From: Scatosoma sp048465415
GTDB taxonomy: Bacteria > Bacillota > Clostridia > Christensenellales > Borkfalkiaceae
Assembly (NCBI GenBank): GCA_048465415.1
Contig: DBFWLO010000006.1
Span: 1 to 64,000, forward strand
Length of the DNA stretch: 64,000 nt
Direction of reading: 5' to 3'
Shown: positions 18,581-27,534 of the stretch, piece after piece
Position numbering within the stretch: the stretch's first letter is position 1
Layout of the letters: every line of letters begins with the position of its first letter
Notes under the pieces: generated by a model
What the model saw: the letters and a program-made list of their open reading frames with translations, nothing else
What the model was told of the DNA's origin: nothing
The model's database searches: none
Position numbers and translations under genes: made by a program

Positions 18581-18718
18581 TCCGTACGTGGACACCGAGG
18601 CGTACACCAACTATTGTGTGAAGCTCTGCGGCAAACAGGCCTCCATCCCTTACGCCGTAAGGGATGGAGGGGAAGAAACGCGAAAGGAGGAAATTGAAAA
18701 GTCGTCTATTATAAATGT
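18581..18718 (+). pseudogene. Possible degraded coding remnant
   Basis: After a stop at about 18571 an open stretch reads ...VDTEAYTNYCVKLCGKQ and ends with a TAA near 18720. It has no start or ribosome site and includes a 14-bp inverted repeat. It looks like the tail of a decayed gene, but I cannot assign a family. The DUF1893-GNAT gap (18529-18912) otherwise holds only hairpins. Confidence 0.2.
18640..18670. repeat. 14-bp perfect inverted repeat
   Basis: CCTCCATCCCTTAC (18640-18653) and its reverse complement (18657-18670) leave a 3-nt loop. It is not followed by T residues, so it is only a possible RNA-stabilising or terminator element. Confidence 0.6.
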
Positions 18719-18825
18719 ATAATACGGAAAAAGAGGGGCGCAATCGTTTATGGGAAAAGGGATTGCGAAAAGATGAAAAAAGAAAAAAACGGTCTTTCCG
18801 ATAGAGAAAAACCGCGCGTTATCAT

Positions 18826-18864
18826 ACGCTCTATCCCTTTAAACATAAGGGGTAGAGCGTTTTG
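18826..18864 (+). terminator. Intrinsic terminator, plus strand
   Basis: CGCTCTATCCCTT pairs with AAGGGGTAGAGCG (one G:T pair), followed by TTTTGTT. It lies 300 bp after the DUF1893 gene and on the far side of the remnant. Confidence 0.5.
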
Positions 18865-18912
18865 TTACACACAAAAAAGAAAAAAGACGAAAATTCTGTA
18901 TAAACGCATAAT

Positions 18913-19491
18913 TTAAGGAAGGGGAAAGGGCTGCAAACGGGACTGCTTTTCGTCTTGGCAGAGGTCGCGGTAGCGCTGTTTTGTCATTAGGTAAACGATT
19001 TCGTCCAACGCGACGCCGTCGTACCTCGTCCAGCTGTTTTCGAGCCGCGCGCAGTACTCAAATCCCAGCTTTTCGATGACTTTTTTCGATTGAAAATTGA
19101 AGGGAAAATGGGAAACGAGCAGGGTATCGATCTTTAAATCCTCGAAGGCGAACTCGATCGCGCGCCGCGCGGCCTCGGGAATCAAACCGCGTCCCCAATA
19201 GGGTTCGGCGAGCACGTAGCCGAGTTCGCGGTCGTAATCGACGCCGGGTTTCGCGCTTTTGTGCAGTCCGAGCGAGCCGACGACTTTGCCCGTTTCTTTG
19301 AGTTCGAGCGCCCAGGTTTCGTCCTGTTCGCGGAACATTTTCAAAAGCGATTCGGTCTCTTCGACGCTTTCGTGCGGCTTCCAGCCGGCCATAGGGCCGA
19401 CCTTTTCCCCCGACGCGTACGCGTAGACGTCGTTTGCGTCGTCGTCCCGCCACTCCCGGAGCAAAAGCCGCCGAGTTTCCAATGTTTTCAT
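18913..19491 (-). CDS. GNAT-family N-acetyltransferase, RimJ/RimL type
   Basis: 192 residues. It starts KTLETRRLLLREWRDDD, a typical RimJ/RimL opening, followed by LGYVLAEPYWGRGLIPEAARRAIEFAF, the acetyl-CoA-binding motif with Gly-rich turn. The longer frame from 19542 would include the promoter, so the ATG at 19491 behind GGAGGTGACGAA is chosen. The substrate (protein N-terminus, antibiotic or small amine) cannot be told. Monocistronic. Confidence 0.9.
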   Translation of the reverse strand: MKTLETRRLLLREWRDDDANDVYAYASGEKVGPMAGWKPHESVEETESLLKMFREQDETWALELKETGKVVGSLGLHKSAKPGVDYDRELGYVLAEPYWGRGLIPEAARRAIEFAFEDLKIDTLLVSHFPFNFQSKKVIEKLGFEYCARLENSWTRYDGVALDEIVYLMTKQRYRDLCQDEKQSRLQPFPLP

Positions 19492-19513
19492 TTCGTCACC
19501 TCCTTTCCCGATC

Positions 19514-19542
19514 ATTATAGCACAGTATTTCGCAAAAGGCAA
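19514..19542 (-). promoter_or_regulatory. Promoter of the GNAT gene
   Basis: On the minus strand TTGCCT, 17 bp, TATAAT. Confidence 0.7.
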
Positions 19543-19573
19543 GCAAACGAAAGAAAGCGGAAAATCGAGAGAC

Positions 19574-20323
19574 TTACATCTCCCGTTTGGCGAGAATTTT
19601 TCCGTCTTTGGAATCGACGAGCAGGGCGCAGATCCTGCCTTCGCGGTCGATGACGCCCACGTAATAGTAGGGGGTATCCTCGTAGATGAGCCGCATATAG
19701 ATCTCGCCGGCGAAACCGTTTTTGTCCGTCATCGCCTTGAATCTCTCGTTTTCCGCCGCCCGCACCTTTTCCAGGATATCCCTCGGCGCCATCACCTCCT
19801 CCGTCACGACGCTTTCGGCGGTAAGTTCCACCGTCGTATCCTCGCAGGCGACGGTAAAGACGATCTCTTTCGCCGCCGAGATGTCGAGGGTGCAGGAAAA
19901 GAAGTATTCGAGCCTGATATTGTCGAAAGACATATCCCCGCCGTATTCTTTTCCCTCGTAGGTGAAAGAAAGGTCGTAGGAATCGATGCCCGTGGGTGCG
20001 GTGAGGTAGACCTCCGCGCGGGAGGAGACGGCGCGCTTGATCCCGTCCGCCGCGTAAGGAGTCTCCTTGTCCGTCGCATAGGCGCAGATCGCGAGATTTC
20101 CCTTCGCCGCCACGAGCACGTTGCTGCGAAGTTCGGATACGCAGTCGAAATAATCCACCGTCTTGCCGCAGCCCGAAAAGGCGAGGAGGGAACCGGACGC
20201 GAGGAACAGCGCGGCGGCAGCCGCGAAGCCGCGTTTGCAAAAAGCCTTCCGCACCGGTGCGGGAGAGATATTCTTCACTTCGGGGGTGGAAGCGCGGTAA
20301 TTTTTCTTAAAAATTTTTTTCAT
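19574..20323 (-). CDS. Lipoprotein of unknown function
   Basis: 249 residues with an unusually long basic n-region (about 31 residues), a hydrophobic stretch and the lipobox FSGC (Cys52). The mature part has a beta-rich region and ends with a segment, YYYVGVIDREGRICALLVDSKDGKIL, that resembles the PepSY/lipoprotein C-terminal hairpin. No family is recognised with confidence. It lies head to head with the next gene, which also looks envelope-associated. Confidence 0.75.
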   Translation of the reverse strand: MKKIFKKNYRASTPEVKNISPAPVRKAFCKRGFAAAAALFLASGSLLAFSGCGKTVDYFDCVSELRSNVLVAAKGNLAICAYATDKETPYAADGIKRAVSSRAEVYLTAPTGIDSYDLSFTYEGKEYGGDMSFDNIRLEYFFSCTLDISAAKEIVFTVACEDTTVELTAESVVTEEVMAPRDILEKVRAAENERFKAMTDKNGFAGEIYMRLIYEDTPYYYVGVIDREGRICALLVDSKDGKILAKREM

Positions 20324-20380
20324 GGTAACATTATATTAAAAAAAGGTGTGAAACATGACGGACAAAGTTCATTTATTCAG

Positions 20381-20409
20381 TTGATTTTTGCGAATAGATG
20401 TGATAAAAT
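20381..20409 (+). promoter_or_regulatory. Promoter of the 215-aa membrane protein gene
   Basis: TTGATT, 17 bp, TAAAAT. Confidence 0.55.
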
Positions 20410-20441
20410 AGATAATAATCATAAACGCGGAGGAAAGAGCG

Positions 20442-21089
20442 GTGCGAATCGACAAGGTTATCCTGAAAGCCGTACTCAGTACGTTGATGGCGATTATCGT
20501 ATTGTGCGGCGTCATGTTGGCCGCTCTCGTCTTTATTTACCCCTCCACGATGATGAATCTGACCTACGGCGTCGGGCTGGACGAGGCGAGCGCCTGGTTC
20601 GCCGACAGAGCTTATAAGCAGAACGACCGCGTATATTTCATCGCCTATGCCACGGAAGTGGCGATCGGCGCGGACGACGCGGAAGGAATAGAAAAATACG
20701 GCGGAGCGTTTATTGCGGACAAGGGATTCGGCGAGTATTGCGCGGAAATGGACAGGAATACCCCCGGCGAGTATATCAGCGGCAACTATGCGCAGTATAT
20801 CTACGGACAAATCTGCGTCGCGAAATATCGGCTGGATAAAAAGACGGAGGCGGTGGAACTCGCTTTTTCCGTCAACCAAACCTCCTTTCCCGAAAACAAC
20901 GCCGTCGTCGCGGTGACGCTTGCCGCGGTGCAAAACGGCGGAGATCAGGACGTTTTGGGAAATGTTCTCGATAAAATGCAGGCTCTGAAAGCGCAGCAGA
21001 ACGAAACGCGGACTTTCTCCGACGAGGATTTCGCGTACTTGAATCAATGGATCAATCTGACGCAGTCGCGGATGGACAAGCTCCCTTGA
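20442..21089 (+). CDS. Membrane-anchored protein of unknown function
   Basis: 215 residues with one N-terminal membrane helix (about 8-32) and a mostly helical outside portion with Tyr/Asp/Ala-rich segments suggestive of a TPR-like helical repeat. It starts with GTG behind GGAGGAAAG at 11 nt, and no upstream ATG is in frame. No family is recognised. It is 100 bp ahead of guaB and may be transcribed separately, since guaB has its own -10. Confidence 0.75.
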   Translation: MRIDKVILKAVLSTLMAIIVLCGVMLAALVFIYPSTMMNLTYGVGLDEASAWFADRAYKQNDRVYFIAYATEVAIGADDAEGIEKYGGAFIADKGFGEYCAEMDRNTPGEYISGNYAQYIYGQICVAKYRLDKKTEAVELAFSVNQTSFPENNAVVAVTLAAVQNGGDQDVLGNVLDKMQALKAQQNETRTFSDEDFAYLNQWINLTQSRMDKLP

Positions 21090-21144
21090 AGAATTTTCTC
21101 CGGGGGCTCAACCGTCCGTTTTATTTCACCCGCGATAAAAAAAT

Positions 21145-21173
21145 TTAAACTTTTTATATACTTTTTATATAAT
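21145..21173 (+). promoter_or_regulatory. Candidate guaB promoter
   Basis: TTAAAC, 17 bp, TATAAT, within a tandem CTTTTTATATA repeat. The predicted +1 (about 21180) falls in the ribosome site AAGGAG, so either the start is slightly earlier or an upstream promoter is used. Confidence 0.4.
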
Positions 21174-21188
21174 GTAAGGAGAATACCA

Positions 21189-22646
21189 ATGAGCAGCAGA
21201 ATCGTAAAAGAAGGACTGACGTTCGACGACGTACTTTTGATCCCGCAGGCTTCCGACGTATTGCCGGCGGACGTAGACCTCAAAACCAAACTCACCGACG
21301 ATATTTGTCTGAATATCCCGCTCGTCAGCGCCGCGATGGACACCGTTACGGAAAACAGAATGGCGATCGCGGTGGCCCGGGAAGGGGGGCTTGGAATCAT
21401 TCATAAGAATATGTCGATCGAGGAACAGGCCTCGCAGGTGGACAAAGTGAAGCGCAGCGAACACGGCGTCATCACCGATCCTTTCTTCCTGGAACCGGAA
21501 AATCTCGTTCGGGACGCGGTCGCGCTCATGGAAAGATACCGCATCAGCGGCGTGCCCATCACCAAAAAGGGAAAACTGGTGGGGATTCTCACCAACCGCG
21601 ATCTGCGCTTTGAAAGCAACTACGAACAGCCCATTTCCAACGTCATGACGAAGGACGGGCTCGTGACCGCGCCCGTCGGCACTTCCCTCGCCGACGCGCA
21701 GAAGATCCTCGGCAAGCACCGGATCGAAAAACTGCCCATCGTCGACGAAAAGGGGTATCTGAAAGGACTCATCACCATCAAGGACATCGAAAAGGCCATT
21801 CAGTACCCTAACTCGGCGCGCGATAAAAACGGCAGACTCCTGGTCGGCGCGGCCGTCGGTACGGCGGCGAATACGATCGAGAGAGTGGCGGCGCTCGTCG
21901 AAGCGCGCGCGGACGTGATCGCCATCGATACGGCGCACGGACATTCCAAATTCGTCCTCGAAAAAGTCTCCGAGATCAAAGCGAAATTCCCTCAGGTCAC
22001 CCTCATTGCCGGCAACGTGGCCACGGGCGACGCGACCAAAGCGCTCTTCGACGCGGGCGCCGACGTCGTCAAAGTGGGGATCGGGCCCGGCTCGATCTGC
22101 ACCACCCGCGTCGTCGCGGGCATCGGCGTGCCTCAGCTCACCGCCGTGATGGACTGCGCGGAAGCGGCCGACAAGGTCGGCAGGCGCATCATCGCGGACG
22201 GAGGCGTCAAATACAGCGGCGACGTCGTCAAGGCGATCGCGGCCGGCGGCAGCGCCGTCATGATCGGATCGCTGTTCGCGGGCACGCTGGAAAGCCCCGG
22301 CGAAGTCGAGCTCTATCAGGGCAGAAGTTTCAAAGTGTACCGGGGCATGGGTTCCCTTTCTGCAATGGCCGCGGGCAGCAAGGACAGATACTTCCAGGAA
22401 AATTCCCGCAAATTCGTGCCCGAGGGCGTCGAAGGCAGAGTCCCTTACCGGGGAAGCGTCGCGGAGATCATCTATCAGATGAAGGGCGGACTTCGTTCGG
22501 GCATGGGGTATTGCGGCAAGGCGAACATAGAGGCTCTGCGCACGACTTCCGAATTTGTCCGCATCACCAACGCGGGACTCATCGAAAGCCACCCGCACGA
22601 CATCTCGATCAGCAAGGAAGCGCCCAATTACTCTCCGAGAAACTGA
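21189..22646 (+). CDS. guaB: Inosine-5'-monophosphate dehydrogenase
   Basis: A 485-residue IMPDH that oxidises IMP to XMP with NAD, the committed step of GMP synthesis. Start LTFDDVLLIPQ; tandem CBS domains at about 93-205 (regulatory); catalytic loop GPGSICTTR with Cys304; flap region GMGSLSAM. Normal family length. It is followed 39 bp later by guaA, so XMP is made and aminated by one operon. No guanine riboswitch is apparent in the short upstream gap. Confidence 0.98.
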   Translation: MSSRIVKEGLTFDDVLLIPQASDVLPADVDLKTKLTDDICLNIPLVSAAMDTVTENRMAIAVAREGGLGIIHKNMSIEEQASQVDKVKRSEHGVITDPFFLEPENLVRDAVALMERYRISGVPITKKGKLVGILTNRDLRFESNYEQPISNVMTKDGLVTAPVGTSLADAQKILGKHRIEKLPIVDEKGYLKGLITIKDIEKAIQYPNSARDKNGRLLVGAAVGTAANTIERVAALVEARADVIAIDTAHGHSKFVLEKVSEIKAKFPQVTLIAGNVATGDATKALFDAGADVVKVGIGPGSICTTRVVAGIGVPQLTAVMDCAEAADKVGRRIIADGGVKYSGDVVKAIAAGGSAVMIGSLFAGTLESPGEVELYQGRSFKVYRGMGSLSAMAAGSKDRYFQENSRKFVPEGVEGRVPYRGSVAEIIYQMKGGLRSGMGYCGKANIEALRTTSEFVRITNAGLIESHPHDISISKEAPNYSPRN

Positions 22647-22685
22647 AAAACGGATACATTCATTATATAAGGAAGAAAGAGACAG

Positions 22686-24227
22686 ATGCGACACGAAAGA
22701 ATTCTCGTCCTCGATTTCGGCGGACAATACAACCAGTTGATCGCGCGGCGCGTGCGCGATCTGAACGTTTACTGCGATCTGAAAAACTGCGATATGACCG
22801 TCGAGGAGATCAAGGCGTACGATCCGATCGGGATCGTTTTCACGGGCGGGCCCAACAGCGTTTACGAAGAGTCCTCCCCTCACGTTCCGGCGGAAATTTT
22901 TTCGCTCGGGATCCCCGTGCTGGGGATTTGCTACGGCTGTCAGCTCATCGCTTATACCCTCGGCGGCACGGTGACGCACGCGGAGACGAGCGAGTACGGC
23001 AAGCGGGAGATCCGCGTGTTAAAAGAGGGGAAACTCTTTAAAGGAATCCCCGCGAAAAGCGTGAGCTGGATGAGCCACACCGATTACGTCTCCCAAGCCC
23101 CGGAAGGCTTCGAAGTATTGGCGGACACGGAAGCGGGAACCTGTCCCGTGGCGGCGTTCGCGGACGAAAAAAGAAAGATCTACGGCGTGCAGTTCCACCC
23201 CGAAGTGGCGCACACCGAATACGGAAACCAGGTCCTGAAAAATTTCCTCTATGAAGTCTGCAAGGCCAAAGGCGATTGGACGATGAGCGGATTCGTCGCC
23301 GAGCAGGTGAAAACGTTAAAGGAAAAGATCGGGGATAAAAAAGTCCTGTGCGCCATGAGCGGCGGCGTGGATTCCGCCGTGGCGGCGACGCTCATTCACA
23401 AAGCCGTCGGCAGTCAGCTCGTCTGCGTATTCGTGGATCACGGGCTTTTGAGAAAGTACGAGGCCGAAGAGGTCATGGAGGTCTTTCGGGACAAGCTGGG
23501 CATGAATCTCGTCAAGGCGGACGCGGGCGAGGTATTCCTCGAACGCCTCGCCGGCGTCTCCGATCCCGAACGCAAGCGCAAGATCATCGGCGAGGAGTTT
23601 ATCCGCACCTTCGAGAAAGAGGCGAGAAAGATCGGCGCGGTGGACTATCTCGTGCAGGGGACCATTTATCCCGACGTGATCGAGAGCGGCAAGGGAAAAT
23701 CCGCCGTCATCAAGAGCCATCACAACGTGGGCGGCCTGCCTTCCGTCGTCGATTTCAAGGAGATCGTCGAACCGCTCCGCGACCTGTTCAAGGACGAAGT
23801 GCGCCGCGTCGGATTCGAGCTCGGACTGCCGAGAAAAGTCGTCATGCGGCAGCCTTTCCCCGGGCCCGGACTCGCGATCCGCATCATGGGCGAGGTGACG
23901 AAGGAGAAGCTGGAAACGCTGCGCGACGCCGATTTTATCCTGCGCGACGAGATTGCCAAAGCGGGGCTCGACGAGGAGATCTGGCAGTATTTCGCCGTGA
24001 TCACCAACAGCCCGACCGTGGGCGTGATGGGAGATTTCCGCACCTATGAAAACGTGATCGCCCTGCGAGCCGTGACTTCCGTGGACGCCATGACCGCCGA
24101 CTGGGCGAGGATTCCCTACGACGTGCTCGAAAAGATCAGCACGCGCATCGTCAACGAGGTGAAGCATGCCAATCGGATCGTCTACGACATCACTTCCAAG
24201 CCGCCCGCGACGATCGAATGGGAATGA
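22686..24227 (+). CDS. guaA: GMP synthase (glutamine-hydrolysing)
   Basis: A 513-residue two-domain enzyme that converts XMP to GMP using glutamine and ATP. The class I amidotransferase domain (1 to about 195) has nucleophile Cys82 in GICYGCQ and the His/Glu of FHPEVAHTE. The ATP-pyrophosphatase domain has the P-loop SGGVDSAV near 225, then the GMPS dimerisation domain with KPPATIEWE at the end. It follows guaB in the same operon. Confidence 0.98.
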   Translation: MRHERILVLDFGGQYNQLIARRVRDLNVYCDLKNCDMTVEEIKAYDPIGIVFTGGPNSVYEESSPHVPAEIFSLGIPVLGICYGCQLIAYTLGGTVTHAETSEYGKREIRVLKEGKLFKGIPAKSVSWMSHTDYVSQAPEGFEVLADTEAGTCPVAAFADEKRKIYGVQFHPEVAHTEYGNQVLKNFLYEVCKAKGDWTMSGFVAEQVKTLKEKIGDKKVLCAMSGGVDSAVAATLIHKAVGSQLVCVFVDHGLLRKYEAEEVMEVFRDKLGMNLVKADAGEVFLERLAGVSDPERKRKIIGEEFIRTFEKEARKIGAVDYLVQGTIYPDVIESGKGKSAVIKSHHNVGGLPSVVDFKEIVEPLRDLFKDEVRRVGFELGLPRKVVMRQPFPGPGLAIRIMGEVTKEKLETLRDADFILRDEIAKAGLDEEIWQYFAVITNSPTVGVMGDFRTYENVIALRAVTSVDAMTADWARIPYDVLEKISTRIVNEVKHANRIVYDITSKPPATIEWE

Positions 24228-24249
24228 GGCGGAAAAGGAGCGCGGGCGT

Positions 24250-24711
24250 ATGAGGGGTTTCACGGAAGCGCTGACAAGCGCAGAGAAAAATAAGGCGCTG
24301 CCCGAAGAGGCCGATTATTTCGGAAAGCTGATCGGCAGCTGGAAAATAGACTATACGGACAACGGCAGTTCCCGCGTCATAAAAGGCGAGTGGCACTTTG
24401 CGCGGGTTCTGGAAGGGATGGCGGTCCAGGACGTGATCGTCCTGCCCGGGTTCGAGTACGGAACGACGATTCGCCTCTACAATCCCGGCACCCGGGCCTG
24501 GGACGTCGCCTATTGCTATACGGGAAAAATTATACGGCTCGAAGCGAGAAAGCAGGGAGACAAAATAGTTCTTACAGACATCGCGGACGAGCGAAGAAAA
24601 TGGGTGTTTGTCAAAATCGAGGAAAATTCCTTTCATTGGCAGGACGTCACGGTGCGGGACGACGGCGCGTGGCTTGTCAAATTCGACATATACGCCGAGC
24701 GTATGCGCTGA
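24250..24711 (+). CDS. Small lipocalin-like beta-barrel protein, unknown function
   Basis: 153 residues, no signal peptide. LIGSWKIDYTDNGSSRVIKGEWHFARVLEG and later LPGFEYGTTIRLYNP match the general pattern of DUF1579-type or lipocalin-like cytosolic beta-barrels. The frame opens earlier inside guaA, but the ATG 20 bp after its stop, behind AAAAGGAG, is the natural start. It may be co-transcribed with guaA. Its ligand or enzyme role is unknown. Confidence 0.8.
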   Translation: MRGFTEALTSAEKNKALPEEADYFGKLIGSWKIDYTDNGSSRVIKGEWHFARVLEGMAVQDVIVLPGFEYGTTIRLYNPGTRAWDVAYCYTGKIIRLEARKQGDKIVLTDIADERRKWVFVKIEENSFHWQDVTVRDDGAWLVKFDIYAERMR

Positions 24712-24756
24712 GGTTAGGCGGCCGGATTTCGACGCCGGGAACGAGGACTGGACAAA

Positions 24757-25107
24757 ATGAAAAAAGTCAGAATCACCGTTTTAAAAACAACTTTTGATAA
24801 AGAACTGGCGGCGGAATACGGCGCGGCCGGATTGACGGCGTGTCCCATGATGAAAGAGGGGCAGACGTTCGAGGCGGATTATGCGAAACCGCAGGGCTTT
24901 TGCGACGAAGCGTGGAAGGCGATTTATCAATACGTTTTCGCGCTGGCACACGGAGCGGGAAAGGACGTTTTTTATTACGGGGATTGGATAAGGAAACCCG
25001 GCGTCGCCGTTTGCAGCTGCAACGATGGATTAAGACCTGTCATTTTTAAGCTGGAAGCGACGGAGGAGGTCCCGGAGATCGGATATACACCCGTAGGAGA
25101 CTCTTAA
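24757..25107 (+). CDS. TIGR04076-type small protein
   Basis: 116 residues. The opening KKVRITVLKTTFDKELAAEY, the CPMMKEGQTF segment and PVIFKLEATE at the end match the TIGR04076 family, of unknown function in anaerobes. It holds four Cys (CPMM, FCDEAW and the CSC pair near the C-terminus). It is 45 bp after the previous gene with only a weak ribosome site. Confidence 0.8.
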   Translation: MKKVRITVLKTTFDKELAAEYGAAGLTACPMMKEGQTFEADYAKPQGFCDEAWKAIYQYVFALAHGAGKDVFYYGDWIRKPGVAVCSCNDGLRPVIFKLEATEEVPEIGYTPVGDS

Positions 25108-25381
25108 CCGATCAGCGGGCATGCCGGGGAAAAACACGCAAAAAGGGGGAGCGTATTCTGAAAGAAATTAGATAAAAAGAAAAATCCGCTTATATTCCGG
25201 ACGGCGGACAGTGGGCGCGCCGCGGCCGGGGAAGCGGAACTTTTTCCGCTCGACAGTTGCCAATTCAGGAGTCTTTTCCGAGACAGAGAAATGAAAAAAG
25301 CGAAAAATACTTTTTGCCCGATCAAAGACCGCAAAAAAACGGACTTTCTCCAAACGAATTTGAAAAGAATCATTTTGGGGG

Positions 25382-25410
25382 TTGACGGGGAGAAAATAAC
25401 GTGATATAAT
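25382..25410 (+). promoter_or_regulatory. Promoter of the 470-aa helical-repeat gene
   Basis: TTGACG, 17 bp, TATAAT. It leaves an untranslated leader of about 100 nt. The preceding 270 bp (25108-25381) hold only a short hairpin (GCGGAA/TTCCGC near 25237) and no gene. Confidence 0.75.
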
Positions 25411-25520
25411 AGTAGTGTCGTAAAATTGCGGCAAAGGACGAATACAGGACCTTTTTCGCGAAAACAGAAAGATATTCGACTTCGAATGTCGAAAAAGAAA
25501 AAACAGGGATATTCAGTAAA

Positions 25521-26933
25521 ATGCATAAGAAACAGAGAATGTCAAAAAAAGAATTCAAACGAGCCATGCTTTGCGGACTGGGACGGTGTATCGTCGAACT
25601 CAAATCGACCGACGACCGCATGCGGTATTATGACTGCGTTTTGTGGGCATGCACGCACGTCATTTCTTACGAGCCGCCCAGCGAAGGCATGCGCGGAGAT
25701 TATATATGGCAGATGATAAAATGCTTCGAGGACATGACGCCTTTTCTTTCCGCTATTTTGGAAGGCTTTCAAAAATGTCCCGCCGACGGCGGTTGGAAAT
25801 TTGAGCACTATTGCTCTTTGCTCGCATATTTCGCCGGAGACGGCAACAAACAGGCGCAGACGGCGTTGGAAGAGAAATATCTTCAAGTCTACACGAAGAT
25901 TTCCGCCAGCAAAAACGTGGCCGCCGCTGTTAATTCCCCGCTCGGTCAGAATTTTGACCTGTTGAGCGTGGAGCTCCTCCGCGGCGGTATAGACGCGTAT
26001 CTGCGTATCGCGCACGATATAGGGAAACTTTACATGGAGAACCGGCGTTACGAAAGCTGGGATTTTGAAAGTCTGGCGGAGCTTGCCGAAAATATGTTCG
26101 GAAAGAGCCGCGTCGACGCAGCTCTTAAAAAAGCGGCTAAGAGCGATCCCGCCGTGAAAGCGTATCTGGACGTGAAAGACTTCGAGTTCGATTTCCAAAG
26201 CGACTGGCCGGAAAAGCTGATGAGGCAGATAGAAAACGCGGCGAAAGCTAACGCGCCCGATTTTCTCGATTCGTCCGCCGCGCTCGATTGGAATGCGGCC
26301 AAAACGTATATAGAAGAGGGGGGAGAGGAAGCCGCCGCCCGCTATACGGAAGCCGCTCTGGCAACGAAGGACAATGAGCGCAAGGCGTTGATGCTTACCG
26401 GTGTGCACGTCGCCTGGCACAAGTGGCCGCTGTCCATCGAAACGTTGATGAAATGTTTGAAAACGGAGCACGATAAGGCCGTACGGGAAGCGATATTTAA
26501 ATTTTTAAAAGAATTGAAGACGGAGTCTGCGCACCGTTTTGCATGCGAGGTGTTGGAAACTTCCGACGACTCGCAGGAAAAGGCGGCGGCAATCATCGTA
26601 TTGCTTAAAAATTACCAGCCCGAAGACAAAGATATTTTGTTCAAAGCCCTCCGCTCGCTGCCCATAAAGAGAGAGGCGGAGGTTTGGCACGACGTAGTCA
26701 GCGCGATTCTCGGCGTATTTGAAGAGGATAATCCCGAGGAGATTCCCAAAGAGCTTTTACACTATATCTACGAAAATTCGCTTTGCTCTTTCTGCCGCAC
26801 CTACGCGGTGAGGGATATGCTGAAACAACACATGCTCACGGACGAGATTCTCCACGAATGTCTGTACGACTGTTCTAAAAATATACGGGACATAGCCGAG
26901 CGCAAACTGCGCATAAAGGCTTCCCGCAAATAA
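25521..26933 (+). CDS. Helical-repeat (HEAT-like) protein of unknown function
   Basis: 470 residues, soluble, almost all helix. Many alternating hydrophobic helices of about 15-18 residues fit a HEAT/armadillo-like solenoid, most clearly in the C-terminal half (EKAAAIIVLLKNYQP, then REAEVWHDVVSAILGVF). No catalytic motif, signal peptide or membrane segment. The first 12 residues are basic. The internal ATG at codon 7 is an alternative start. No family is recognised. It has its own consensus promoter and an apparent terminator, so it acts as a single gene. Confidence 0.8.
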   Translation: MHKKQRMSKKEFKRAMLCGLGRCIVELKSTDDRMRYYDCVLWACTHVISYEPPSEGMRGDYIWQMIKCFEDMTPFLSAILEGFQKCPADGGWKFEHYCSLLAYFAGDGNKQAQTALEEKYLQVYTKISASKNVAAAVNSPLGQNFDLLSVELLRGGIDAYLRIAHDIGKLYMENRRYESWDFESLAELAENMFGKSRVDAALKKAAKSDPAVKAYLDVKDFEFDFQSDWPEKLMRQIENAAKANAPDFLDSSAALDWNAAKTYIEEGGEEAAARYTEAALATKDNERKALMLTGVHVAWHKWPLSIETLMKCLKTEHDKAVREAIFKFLKELKTESAHRFACEVLETSDDSQEKAAAIIVLLKNYQPEDKDILFKALRSLPIKREAEVWHDVVSAILGVFEEDNPEEIPKELLHYIYENSLCSFCRTYAVRDMLKQHMLTDEILHECLYDCSKNIRDIAERKLRIKASRK

Positions 26934-26957
26934 AATTTCGGCTGAAAAATCCATAAG

Positions 26958-26993
26958 GGACGGCGGACGTACGGGAAAGTGTGTCCGCCGTCC
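26958..26993 (+). terminator. Hairpin after the helical-repeat gene
   Basis: An 11-bp GC-rich stem GGACGGCGGAC/GTCCGCCGTCC with a 15-nt loop, 25 bp after the stop. The T-run is poor (GTCGTTTCG). Confidence 0.5.
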
Positions 26994-27011
26994 GTCGTTT
27001 CGGCGTGCCGA

Positions 27012-27038
27012 ACATATCCGCGAGACCGCGCATATAAT
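27012..27038 (+). promoter_or_regulatory. Candidate sporulation (sigma-E-like) promoter of the Cys-rich protein gene
   Basis: ACATATC, 12 bp, CATATAAT resembles the mother-cell sigma-E consensus (KMATATT, 12-14 bp, CATACAMT) with 5/7 and 7/8 matches. A TATAAT also lies here, but no -35 TTGACA-like box is found 17 bp upstream. Confidence 0.35.
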
Positions 27039-27083
27039 GCAATATGAGGTTTTTCCTCAAATACACAAGAGGAACTTACGTTT

Positions 27084-27521
27084 ATGTGCAATACTTGTTG
27101 GAATACTTGCAATCCTTGCAATCCTTGCGGCGGTGGATTTTTTAATAACCTTTTCGGCTGTCCTTGCCGTAGGTGGTGCCCTTGCTGTCCTTGCGGCTGC
27201 GGCTGTGCTGGCGGCAACGGTATCGGCGGCTGCGGCAACGGGACGGGCAACACCGGCTCCACGGGCGGCTGCGGTTGCAACAGAAGAGTCTCCGTACCTA
27301 TTACGGGCAGAATTTATTTCGATATGCCTTCGTTCCGGACGCAGACTACGCAGATCATTCAACCTGTCGTCGACGGCGGCGCGGTAACGATCGGCAACGG
27401 TTCCGGCTCCGGCTGTGCGGGAACCGGCGCGGCCGGCGGCGGATATGACGCGTACTATGCTCGTCAGTACGGAATGTATCCCTACAACCACGGCGGCAAC
27501 GGCTGCGGCTGCGGAAATTAA
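27084..27521 (+). CDS. Cys/Gly-rich small protein, possibly a spore-coat-like structural protein
   Basis: 145 residues. Residues 1-70 hold about 22 Cys in NTCNPCNPCGGG, CPCRRWCPCCPCGCGC and similar runs with Gly, Pro and Asn. A short normal segment follows (about 68-95, RVSVPITGRIYFDMPSF), then Gly-rich sequence and a CGCGN end. No signal peptide. Such composition suits a metal-binding or disulfide-cross-linked structural protein of the spore coat. A sigma-E-like promoter and AAGAGGAAC site precede it and a strong terminator follows. The function is an inference. Confidence 0.75.
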   Translation: MCNTCWNTCNPCNPCGGGFFNNLFGCPCRRWCPCCPCGCGCAGGNGIGGCGNGTGNTGSTGGCGCNRRVSVPITGRIYFDMPSFRTQTTQIIQPVVDGGAVTIGNGSGSGCAGTGAAGGGYDAYYARQYGMYPYNHGGNGCGCGN

Positions 27522-27534
27522 CGGTACGAAAAAG

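Noticed and set aside
18588..18640. GH65 remnant, because EAYTNY resembles DAYTNY of the GH65 gene
   Set aside because: Only six residues agree and the surrounding residues differ completely.
21165..22979. 604-aa open frame on the minus strand
   Set aside because: Antisense shadow of guaB and the start of guaA; no start signals.
27084..27521. Cys-rich protein as a ribosomally made peptide antibiotic precursor
   Set aside because: No maturation enzyme or dedicated exporter adjoins it and the length and Gly/Pro pattern suit a structural protein better.
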